Shown here one piece after another: positions 47,501 through 59,500 of a stretch of 64,000 nt of DNA. Source of the stretch: Ornithodoros turicata (lineage: Eukaryota; Arthropoda; Arachnida; Ixodida; Argasidae); the NCBI RefSeq assembly GCF_037126465.1, contig NC_088203.1, forward strand, positions 95,976,668-96,040,667, read 5' to 3'. The position numbers were made by a program, and so were the translations under genes. Numbering within the stretch: position 1 is the first letter of the stretch; every line of letters begins with the position of its first letter. Below the pieces are notes generated by a model, which was given only the letters and a program-made list of their open reading frames with translations, was not told the DNA's origin and ran no database searches.

Positions 47501-50500
47501 CATTTTAAACAGTGTACTTTGTACCGTACTTAAAGTACTCTTTTCCGAATACTTTCCCATCAAGTGCTCAAGTACCCAAACTGGACTCCAAACAAAAAGT
47601 CACAAAAGAGTATCAAACATGCACCCTACTAAAAGCGCTGAAATGACAAGAAAACTAAAACACACAGATAGCGCTATCTGATTAAGTTCATATTCACGGG
47701 TTAGTACTTAAGCTAGGGCTTTATGGCATTAGAGCATTTGTCAAGAATGCTCACTAAAGTTTTGCCAAAAAAGCAAGACTCATATACTAAACAGTGAAAT
47801 GCAAAGTGATACAAATTAAATTCACAAGGTACTCGATGAATACTTGAAGTACTTTGCCTTGTATTTTACTTGAAGTACTAATGACGCCAGGTACTTTGCC
47901 CATCACTGGCTAGGGGGAGCCTTATGGAAATGTTGGCCGTCAAGCCCATAGTGAATATTTCACGATGAACATTGTGAAGTTCTATGCCGTGATGAGAATG
48001 CACTTCCTCGTAAAGAGCATTAACCGTTCTCGCGCAGAGTGGAGCTAAAGCAGAGACTTTCAAAGGAGGCGAGTCTCCAGTGAATACACTTATGTGAACA
48101 TTCAGACTCGTGTACAGATGTTCTTTGTTTTCATTGTGTGCATATGTATGCACATATATATCATGATGAGGGGACGAAACAGGTTATTTGTTTTGGCATT
48201 GCCAGGTTTAAATTTGGAGATGATCGTGTCTTCCCTGACTGTTTGGAAACTTTATACATTGAGGAACAAAAAGAAAGATCAACCGGCCTTGTTGTTATGA
48301 CATTAAAAAAAGAAAACTAAACGTAAGAATGGACAAAAAAAAATAACCTGATAAAAGGAAGAGAGATAAAAGTTGAAAAGGGAGGTTGCCATCAGCTTTG
48401 TCACGTCCGAGCTACGCATGGGACATACCAAGCTGAGTACCTGATCCTTTGCATGCTTGGATAAGCGATCTTCAATGTGTTTTAAGCTATTCGTTTTTCA
48501 TTGATATTTGCCCCTCACTGTTACATACATCCATGGTGGCGTGCCACCTGACGGCGTCTTCCGCAAACGGGCCGCCTCGGCTGCGGCACTCCTCACACCA
48601 GACAATATTAATCTAGCCACCAGTGATGGGCAAAGTACCTCAAAATTGTACTTCAAGTAAAGTACTAAGTACCCAATTCCAAATGTACTTCAAGTGAAGT
48701 ACAAAGTACTAAGCAAAATACTTCAAATACTCAAGTACTGCATCAATTTATCACTTTGCATTTCACTGTTTAGTATCTTTGTCTTCCTTTTTTTGGCAAA
48801 ACTTCAACGAGCATTCTTGATAAATGCTCTGAAACCATAAAGTCCTTGGTTAAGCGCTAACCCGTATAAATGAACTTAATCAGATGTTATAATTCACAGT
48901 TCCATGTAGAGAGGTAATCAGTCAGCTGTGGTGCGATTATGCAAAATAGTATTACACCCTGACTGATCCAAAGTCAGCCACCTAGTGTGGTGTTCCGGTA
49001 CTAATCTTCGGGTATAAGAGGCTAGATAATTTCAGGGGGGAAAAGTACAAGCCAACAGAGATTATATATTTCTGGGCATTCCTTCCTGCTTTTTGGAATG
49101 CAACATGTTTAAAAAAAGAATACGAAGAAAATTAAAAAAGATGAAACACGATGTAAGCTTTCATTTTTATACGACTGTGATATGCAGGAATGTAATTCAT
49201 GTGACCAATTAAAAAAACTTAAAATGTAAAAATGAAAGCATGTGTGTCTTTCAGAGTGTTCATTGTGTAATGCGATCACACATTGATTACTAATTGCCAA
49301 TGAAGGAAACCATATAAAAAAGCATAGAACCTTGCATTGGCAGAACTGAAATGACAATCGACCAAGTCATTGCAGTATCATTGGTTGCAGTATCGGTAGG
49401 GCGGATTTAGGGGGGGGGGGCTCTGGATGTCCTGACCCCCGCTCAATTCCAGACTTGAACATAGGGTTCAATGGACCAATCCCAGCATGCACCCTGCACT
49501 TGTCCATAGTGGACCCCCCCCGGAAAAATCCTAGATCCTGCCCTTATCATAATGTGTGCGTGTCGTTGCATTCCGGAAATTCGTTTTACATAACCATAGA
49601 AGCGTTTATACTTCTTCAACATTTCAAGTCTCTCAATAATAGATTTGCTTCAACAAATATGCTCTTTATAAACACACAAAAGTCCTTTTGGTAAAATGTC
49701 ATACTGGGAATCTTGTACTGCATTCCACTAGGAGCGCTAAAATGACGCTAAAAAAAGCGCTAAAAAACGCTGAGATTTATAGCCCTATCTGTGTTTTTTC
49801 GTCATCTTGTCATTTTAGCAATTTTAGTAGGGTGCATTTCTGGTGCTCACTTATGATTTTTTGTCTGGAGTCCAAGTTTGGGTACTTGAATACTTGATGG
49901 GAAAGTACTCGGAAAAAAGTACAGTAAAAAGTACACGATTTGAAATGTACTTAAAGTAAAGTACAAGTACACAGAAATGTACTTAAAGTAAAGTACAAGT
50001 ACACAGAAATGTACTTAAAGTAAAGTACAAGTACACAGAAATGTACTTAAAGTAAAGTACAAGTACACAGAAATGTACTTAAAGTACTACTTGAGTACTT
50101 GGTACTTCAAGTACTGCCCAACAGTGCTAGCCACCATACACGAAGTACTGACATCGAAAAACATGAGCTTGCGTTTTTCGCGAATTTAATTTCCCCTGTC
50201 AACAATGGCCTTCACGGAAACGCGAAATCAACGACTTTTACAGTATTCTCAAGATTGACTGTCATCCCTTTTAATTTCTCTGCAGGCGGTGTTTTCATGC
50301 AAGTGCTGCGTACACAAGTTTGTGTTATGTCAACTATTAAGTGAGCTTTCGCATATCACTAATGAAGTCTGTAAAAAATATGTTGCAGTGGCAGAACGGA
50401 CGTGGGAATTTCCAGTTCTTGCCTCGCATTTGCGAGCAAGTGAAGGTATCCCCTTAACATTTTGAGATGCTTCATATTTTCATTTTCTGGTTTCGACCAT

Positions 50501-53500
50501 AAACATCCTATATCTGTGAACCCTATATGCTTTTATGGCTTGACTTTGTGCACACTGACAAGATGCCACAATCTCATATATTGGCTGCTAGGGGTTTGAC
50601 AGCCAAGAGGGAGAGATAAGATTAAAAACTCTCTGGCAGTGAGACCACAAAACATGTTTCCATCTGATACCTCGGACTCATGGAGGAAAAAGCAATGTGA
50701 GCCTGTCTCTTGTCAATTTTATTTCTCCCCCGCGAGCACACTCGTGTTTACAAAAGCATGTGATGAACGCAACGCGTGAGTGTTTTGAATGCGCTGCAGT
50801 CATAGCGCGCACATCGTGTAAACGCAAGGTCACCCGAAGCACGACGGAAGGCGTCGCCAGGTAGACGTAGTTTACGTAATCGGACCCAGTTTGTCCTTGT
50901 ATACCGATGCATCGGAAGGCCCTCCAGGTCCTCCGTGTGTGAAATCATCGCGGAGAAAACTTGACCCGCCGGATCCGTTGGGGTCACGGCGTGCGCTACT
51001 GGATCGGCGGGTTTCCCTTGCGAAGGCGTACGCGGTTTCGAAGCCCACTTTGCGGTATGACCCCGTTTTTGCCATCGTTTGATGGGGACAGGAAAACCAG
51101 AGATACATCGAACCTAACATCATTGAAGGTTTCCTCGTCACATGCGTCCTGTCATTGTAAAATTGGGACGCTCCCAGAGATAGCGGACTTTCTTTTGCCG
51201 AAGTCGTTAACAGCGCCGCGCTGTTGTCGTCTGCTTGTGTTGTGCGGTTCGCCTCCTGCGCCGTCGTCTGCTTGCGCGCTGTCTGCAGAAGTTTCTGGAG
51301 TGACGTTTTTAACAACAGCTGCGAGACAATGCCTTTTCTGGATGTGTGCTTCGTGTCTGGGTAATGAATGTTTCATGTAAAGGTGTTTCCACTGTGTTGC
51401 AACTCGTTCCGTGTGCCGTTGTGGGTAAGTATTGCGGTGTGCCTCCCGTGCCCGGCGACAACTTCGTCCGTCGAACCTCATCCCTAGCAGTATCCCAAGT
51501 TCCTCGCGACCACCAACCGTCGATAGTTCTTTATCCGATTACCCTTCATACGCGGTCTAAAGTCCAATGCACGTCTGCCCTCCTGTAAAATGATCCCAGC
51601 GATCAACCCTCGTTGACAGGGCACGATAAATCGCATTTCGTGCAAGTGCGCTAGGAGACTTCAGACGTCGAGTTAAACAATGACAGTCTAGTATTGCTTT
51701 CTCCCGTACATCGTTTAACACCTCCGCCATCGCTGCAGATGTGTCCTTGCATGTGTTTTAGCCAGCACCGAAATTAGCAGCGTCCGAGCCTGCGTGGGTT
51801 TGCGAGGGCAGTTTTCGCCCACGAGTAGGTGAGGTGTGGGTTTTTCTGCTCTGCGTCCTGTCAGATCTCTACGCGACGAACGACCGAGATGACGGGTGAC
51901 GCGGATAACTTGGGCTGTGCAACCCCGTCTCGGTCCGCGAGGCGCGTTCTGGGGTCAACGGCGCGGTTGAAGCTATTCAGGCACGATGCTCTCTCTTCTC
52001 TCGACTGCTCCTCGGATGAATGCCTCCCTAAAAGACGCTGTCATTCGATTGTAAACGCTGGATTAGTTCCTGTTCGTGTGTTGTGTTGTTGTGCCGTGCT
52101 GTGTTTGGAGGGTGATTTTGGAAGGATTAAGTCTGGTGATTATGCAAAATTTTGTTTGTTTGTTATACTCGAGGGTTGCTGAAAAGTAGATTGTGGCGGT
52201 ACCTACCCGTTGGCTTTGTTTTGTGGCGGTGGTTCTTGTGTATGCGGATTTAAAAGCTCGAAATTTGCGTTGCAACATGCTATTTTCAAATTTTTGTCCG
52301 AAAAGGAGTGTGCTGCATATTGTGTGAGTGGGAGCTGTTGTGCTGATAGATTTATTTACTTTTTTTTACTGCATATTGAGAAAATTCATCACTTTTGAAT
52401 CCAAATGAAAGTGAAATAATTTGTTCATTAAGAAATGATTCCAGCGTGCTTGTGAAAAAGTGGTCATTCACCATAAGTCATTCGTATCTTCTGGCTCAGT
52501 GGTTTCATTTGTTGCGGAGGAAAAAAAAAAAACACTTGTGTCATAGAAAAACATGCCTGACAAATGCTGGAGCTAGCAATGAACAGTTAATGTCCCAAAT
52601 TTTATTTTTTGCTCAGCATCAGCATTTGGAGATGGAATGAACGCAACTTTTCTCGTGTGTTTTCAAGTTTGAAAATTTATAGCTGTTGGAAAATAACCTG
52701 ACAATCAAACAGTAGTTCCTTCAGTAAATGCATAATTGCAACACAATTTTGTATGGCAGGCCTCCTCACTGGGTTAGTCATGACTATAGCTGCTCTAACA
52801 CACTGTATCCTGAGCAATTGTATAGCTGGCATATTCAGTTACTTGCTTTCTTCAATTGCCTCTTTCACAGAGGAGGGGTGTGTCACACTATTTATGGCTA
52901 CAGCTCAGCTGCAATAAAACCATTTCTCCGTCATTCAGTGATAAATGCCTGACTTGCTCACGCTTCAACCGCAGGAGTGTGCAAGTGCTGAGCTCGGAGA
53001 CCCGGCTGAGATCCCTGTCGGCCAATGCCAGCGACATGGTAGAGACCAACAAGCTGTACACGCGTGACACGAATCAGACACAACCGATCACCGTGGATGA
53101 GTGGCGGACATGCAGTGGGGGTATTGCACAGAGGTGAGGCTGATCTTGTATATTCTCTTTTGGGAATTCTTGGGTGCTATGGTAAAGTTCATGCTTAATG
53201 GTAGTAGCCCCTGCGTTCCATGGGCGTTGAAGTCGATCCTCTTGCATGTACAGTCAACCCTCGATTTATGAACACCCTCGGTTCCCCGCAAAATCGTTCA
53301 TAAATCGAGGGATTCATAAATCAAATTCCGTTATCGGAGTACTGTCGAGCAAATGGAACAGTATTTCCGAGTTGGGATTGCGTTTATAATGCCATATATT
53401 GTGTAATTTTGCTTTTGGCCATGCCTTCCGCTATGTCAATCTTGGAAAGAAGAGATGTCACCACATTCGCAGGACACTGGACTGGTCTCGGATTTCCTCC

Positions 53501-56500
53501 AGGATTTTTAACCCCTGTTTATTAATCTCCGGGTGACAGCGGCCACCTTATTCATCAACTGAGGTCAGGAACACACTGTCGCACCTTGTGCGACCCTGGA
53601 AAACCCGTTCGTTGTTTGGATTTCGAGGGGTTAAGAACCGAGGATGCAATATCTGGAAAACGTTTTGTCCGTTGAGGCGTCATTCATAAGACCAGGGAAT
53701 AATCCCTTTGAAGGTTTCTGTTGACCTCGGAACGATCCGTTCATAAATTGAGGGCAAAAACGCTGGGGAACTTCTAGTTGGTTCCCAGAAATTCTGTTCA
53801 TTATTTGGATATCGAGGTTCATAAAACGAGGGAAAAATGAATGGAAAAAGTGGTTCCCCGTGCTTGTGTTCATAAAACGAGGGAATTCATAAATCGAAGG
53901 TTCATAAATCGAGGGTTGACTGTATTCTGATCAGAAAGTTGTGATTATTTTGTATAGAATTTGAGGCTTCAGATGAAACTTTTTTTTTGGTGACTGAAAA
54001 TTTAGGTTAGAAAACACACTATGCCAGGGTCTGCATGAGGCCTTGTAAGCTCTTGAATTTTTCGAGTATTTCTTCATGCTCTCCTTTAACGAACAACACC
54101 ACAGCTTGGACTGTCCTCTCAGTCTGCTTCCTAAACTAGCCATTCTGTGTAAATGTGTTCACCTACCAGACCAAATGTGGACTCACATTGCTACTCTGTC
54201 TTGCAACACTGGGCTCTCAGAGTGCGCAAAATTTTATGAGCGGGAGTGAGCAAAATTTTGCAATTTATACCTCGAAGTATGTTCGCTTCTCAGGGTACTT
54301 AATAAGGATGATGGACTTTAATAATGACTGGCTCCAATTCTGCTATATCGCATTTCCCAGAAAACACCTAATTAATAGGTTAATTAACGAATGTTACCTA
54401 ACCAGTAGTTGCACACGCTGTCCTACAGGATGTTCGCCTGACCGTATAACTTACCTGCTAAAACAGCATCTATTTTGCTCTGCTAATTTTTTATACATTC
54501 TGTAATAAGTAAAAACACCCCGTATGATTCCAGACAACTGAGCAAAACAGACATAAAAACAGAGCTAGCGAAGATTTCGTCAAGTTTCCATTTGTTCCCT
54601 CCCTTTTTTTATAATGTTAAGGTGTTTGTGTTACAACTACAATGACTCGTCTGTTAGGTTGGAGTCACTTCGTAAAAGTGAAGACAACTGGAAAGGGCGC
54701 CTGAAGAAGGACGAGCTGACCGCGGCGGATGTTGCAGCGTCAACTCCAGTATCCGTCCTGCGCAAAGATGCCGTAAGTGAAAGAAACAAAATGTGAAGAG
54801 ATAACCTCTGATGCGCCTTATCTTGCCCGCTTTGCAGAAGATAATTGAAGTAAAAAAATCCCCTTCGATCGGGGATCGCAAGACGTGGCTAGAGTCTTCA
54901 TCGGAGACCTGGCGGCAGAGGGTCCAGGAATCTGACGCCGTCCAGTTCACAGTGGCTGGAAAAATGGGCTGCACGGAGCCTTCTGTGAAGGACTTGCTCC
55001 TGACCGAGAGGAAGAAGAGGGCGCCTAAGCCAGATACCTTCTCCTCACGTAGGAGTTACTTTAGTCTTATAAACTAGGAGAACAGGAAGGCTCGATGACT
55101 CAAAAGTGACAGATTTTTCATATTACTCCGCAGCTCAGCCTGAAGTGTTGAGGCGTATCCAGCAACAAGGAACGCCCATTCTGCCCCTCTTGCTCAAGAG
55201 CAAGTCTATGCCCAATGCTGCAGCCCAAGGTAAGGATGCGTGCTACATGTGGATTATCTCTAGAGCCTGAAGTTTTCGGGAAATATTTTTTTCTAAATTC
55301 GGGGGGTAAAAATCGGGTAAATAAATATGTGCACTAAATTCGCGCGAATTCAGGTGAAAAAACTTCCAGTATGCTAAATTCGAGGAGAAATCGGGCTCAG
55401 TTACTCAAACTAAGTGTAGTGGTTTGGTGCAGACGGTGATGGAACTGCATTAGCTGCCAAATAAGTAAGTTTGTGCATTCCTACAGAGATCCCAGTGAGG
55501 GCAATTTGCCGGGTAAAAATCGAGTTTCACCCTAAAGCGGCAACCTTCAATTCGGGGTGCAAATTCGAGGAAGAATCGGGTGAAACCCTAAAACTTCAGG
55601 CTCTAATTATCTTCCTTTAGCGTATGGGGGGGAAGGTAGGACTAGCGGGGTGAAAGGTAGGACTAGAAGAGTGTGTTGGTTATGCCTAAAGCACTTTGGA
55701 TTTGTTATTTCAGAATTTTGGGGGCTTTACTTCGGGAGCTGTAGAGCAGGGTAGAATTGGGCAACATCATGTGAAAGAACAGATTTTCGGGTAGAAAAGT
55801 ATGATCCTTGTTATCCTTGCGCCAGTGAGGTCCAGTCAAATGAAATTCGGGTAGAAAAATAAGGGCTGCATTGCCTGAACGAATGGCTAAATCTGCATTT
55901 TGGTTGGATCTGGGGAGTGAAGAGGAGTTTAGCCCTAAAACACAAAAAGGCGTATGTTTTAGCAAGGTGGTGAAGAAAACTGTGGATGACACAAATCCCG
56001 TTTCTGTGTAGCGCGTCCTTTAAACATATCTCGCCACGAGGGATACCAAGCTGTGTTTTGTCACAACTTTATTTCAGAATTGCGGTTCCGGATTAAGGCT
56101 GAAGTGCAAGACCAGCCAAGGGTGCTCATTCCAAAGGCAGACAACGAGACATTTACATCGTTCTTTGAGAGCGTGGTTCCACTGTCCAAGCAAGAAAGCC
56201 ATGTGGAGATCAGTGAATCGGCATTTGATGAAGTCAAGTCCACAAATGTCAAGTTAGTTTTCATGTGCTGCCTCCTGTTTGTGCAAATGAGCGTCATTCT
56301 TCGTTTTTGCTGCAGACTTGCCCAGCGAAAGAAAGTAGTCATGAAAAGAAAACAGCAGACAAAGGGAAACCCCCTCCGAGCTCTGGCTTCCAGGACTGAC
56401 CTGCATCAAGAATACACTGAAGTCCGCTCGGACGTTGCAGAACGGGAACTGCAGCGCATAAACGTGGAAAAACGTGAGCGTTCCATCGCTGTCCTGTTCT

Positions 56501-59500
56501 TAAAGGAGCAGAGAAGGCAACCTCCATAAACTGCTCATTTTCGCCCGTGACATATTCCAAAACTGATAACATGTGATGACTGACAACAAGAATGATCATT
56601 TGAGCTGACCTGTAGCGGGCAGGAGAGAGCTCTTTGATGTGCACACCCCCAAGTTGTCCCCCACAATTTCTTCAGAGCTAAGGTAGTGTTGATGGCGTTC
56701 GGTGGGGCTGATGGCACTCTGCGGGGCTGATGGCACTTGGTGATGTAGAGATCCCTGTGCAATAGCACCACACAGTGTCCATAGCAGACAAATATTCAGA
56801 GAAATAAGACTTCTCTGCTCATACCTGGCGCTGTGTCAAACAGACCTGATTATGTCACACCAGAAGATCAGGATGGGCCGTCACGGTTGTGATGCACTGC
56901 TCATGGCTGCTTTTTCAGGGTGTTTTTGTAAATTTAGGCGTCGTGACAAGACACCGTACGGCAAAAATATTGTGCAGGGTGACTCCCAACGGATTGCTTG
57001 ATGAATGAAGCAGAGTTAAGAGGGAATGCTAAGCATTTTTTCATTGCTCCTTTAACGTTTCAGTACCTTTACTTTTTATACCTCCCTGTGCCATTGGAAA
57101 TTTTCCGTGTGCAGTTGCAAAGACATCAGACTTGGCGGTCTCCGCTCTTGCGGGACTGGCCAGCACGGAGGACTTCCGCAGCGTCCAGTTGAAGAAACGA
57201 GACTTCACTGCATCCGGCCTTTTGCCCAACAGAGACCTGGCACTGGTTCAGGTGAAAGGGAGGCGGCACGTTCAGACGAGACTCGTTGAACCTGCGGTGT
57301 CGTCCATAAACCACGGTGACGTTTTCATCCTGGTCACCCCGGCAACGATCTACTTGTGGATCGGCCAGCACAGTAATGTAATTGAGAGATCGAAGGTACG
57401 CTTTCAAATGAGTCACCTGTAGCATGCTTCTACAAACTGTGGCGCTCAATTGCAGGCAGCCGATGTTGCAGCCAGTATCCAAGCAAAGAAAGACCTGCAT
57501 TTCAAGGGAAGTTCGGAAGTAAAGGTGATCGATGAAGAGAAAGGAGGGAATTCGGCGGATGAGCGCACTTTCTTCAAGCTTCTCGGCGGAACTGTGGAGG
57601 ACTGTAGTCCAGCTGGAGATCCTGGTGACGACCTGGTATTACTCTTTTTTTATTACTTTTAATTACTACTTTTATTCAACTAGTCACAATTTTACGATGG
57701 CTTTGGCACACTATAGCCTGAGTTGCTTATGCGCCATTAAAATTGAATCATCATTACTACTTTTATTACCTTTATATTTACTTTTATATTAGTTATAAAC
57801 CATTTATATTTATTTATATTATTATACTTATTATTAGTATTACTTTTACTTTTACTATTCTAATGGCTCGCATGTTGCAATTACATCGCAAATATGTTGA
57901 ATTTCCTTCCTTATTGACTGACCTGGCGCCCCTGGCGATGAAATCCCCCACTCATCATCTTGAAATAGTTGTTGTTGTTGTTGTTGTGTTTTGCAGCGAT
58001 TCGAAGCGGCCATTATAGACACCAACATGGTCTACGTGGTAGAGGGTGAGGCATTGGTTCCATGTGACAAGTATTGGGGGATGCAACCTCGTTTCGAGAT
58101 GCTACAACCTGACAAGGTAACGCGGCAGCTGAACGATACCCACCGGCAGCGCCCACATTGTTGTATGTCCGCAGGCCTTCGTGTTCAACTTCGGCAGCGA
58201 ACTGTACGTGTGGCTCGGCAAGCAGGTCCCACACGAGCAGAGGGTGGTCGCTGTGAGGCTCGCCGAGGAACGCAGCAGGGAAGGGTTTGACTACTCCGAG
58301 TGCGACATAAATCCTTTGTGCCCTAAAGTGGGCGTTACCACGGGCTCCCCTCGTGACACGAAAGACCAAGACCGGCCAAACTGGACACTCCTTGCTAAGG
58401 TGAACCAGCACATGGAGCCTGTGCTGTTCAGAGAGAAGTTCCTCGATTGGCCTGACGACACTAAGCTGATCAGGGTGAAAAAGCAAGCCCAGGAGGAGAG
58501 CAAGGTTTGTGGCATGCACACAGTTCCTTCTCGAATATAAGCATACTCTGGTCTATAATTAGAGCCTGAAGTTTTCGATAAATATTTTTTTCCAAATTCG
58601 GGAGGGAAAAATTGGGGGAATAAAAATGTGCTCTAAATTCATGTGAATTCGGGTCGAAAAGCTTCCAATATGTTAAATTTAGGGAGAAATCGGGCTCTAT
58701 TACTCTAACGAACTGCACTGGTTTGTTACAAACGGTGACGTAATTTGTGTTTCCTGCTATACAAGCTAGTGTGCATTGCTACAGACAATTCAGTGAGGGC
58801 AATTTGCTGGGTAAAAATCGGGCTTCACCCTGAAGAGGCAACCTTTAATTCGGGGTGCAAATTTGGGGACGAATCTGGTTAAACCCTAACACTCCATGCT
58901 CTATCTATAATTAGAGCCTGAAGTTTTAGGGTTTAACCAGATTCTTGTGATGAGGTTGCCGTTGACAACGGCAACCTCATCACAACCCTGTACAAAAAGC
59001 CAACTGACAAACAACAATACCTTCACTTCAAGAGTCACCACCCGCGTCACTGTAAGGTTGGAATTCCTAATGGGCAGAGTGTAAGACTACACAGAATTTG
59101 TTCAAACGACACAGATTACGCTGAGAAGCTTGACGAACTCTGCAGTACACTTGCCCAAAGGGACTATCCAGACTCCCTCCTAACCGAATTCCGCCGCAAG
59201 GCACTCACACTCGATCGAAACGAGGTTCTGGAAAACCGAAAAAATCCCGACGCATGCCAGATAAGCTTCATCACAAGATATTCCAACGCACTTCCAAACA
59301 TGAAAGCCATTCTACAGAAGCACGAGCCCCTCCTCCAAAGCACTGACCGACTTAGCAACATATTCACAAATCCCATACAGGTGACATACCGACACGCAAG
59401 AAACCTGGCAGACTCCTTGGTCCATGCCAAAATCAGCAAAACGAGCGCCCCGTACACGGGAACACGACCCTGCAACCTCCCGCGCTGCAAAACATGCAAG

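Larger units (their letters stand above)
45869..52974. other. svil intron 16 (7.1 kb)
   Basis: Contains the two hAT-type elements, a candidate cassette exon at 50389, the CpG-rich block at 50820-52110, and AT-rich sequence elsewhere. No other in-phase exon was found. Confidence 0.5.

Noticed and set aside
52856..52974. Upstream part of the frame through exon 17
   Set aside because: It lies before the exon 17 acceptor and its translation has no supervillin character.
57743..57990. Hydrophobic Tyr/Ile-rich frame resembling a membrane segment
   Set aside because: It is the translation of an AT-rich intron between exons 24 and 25.
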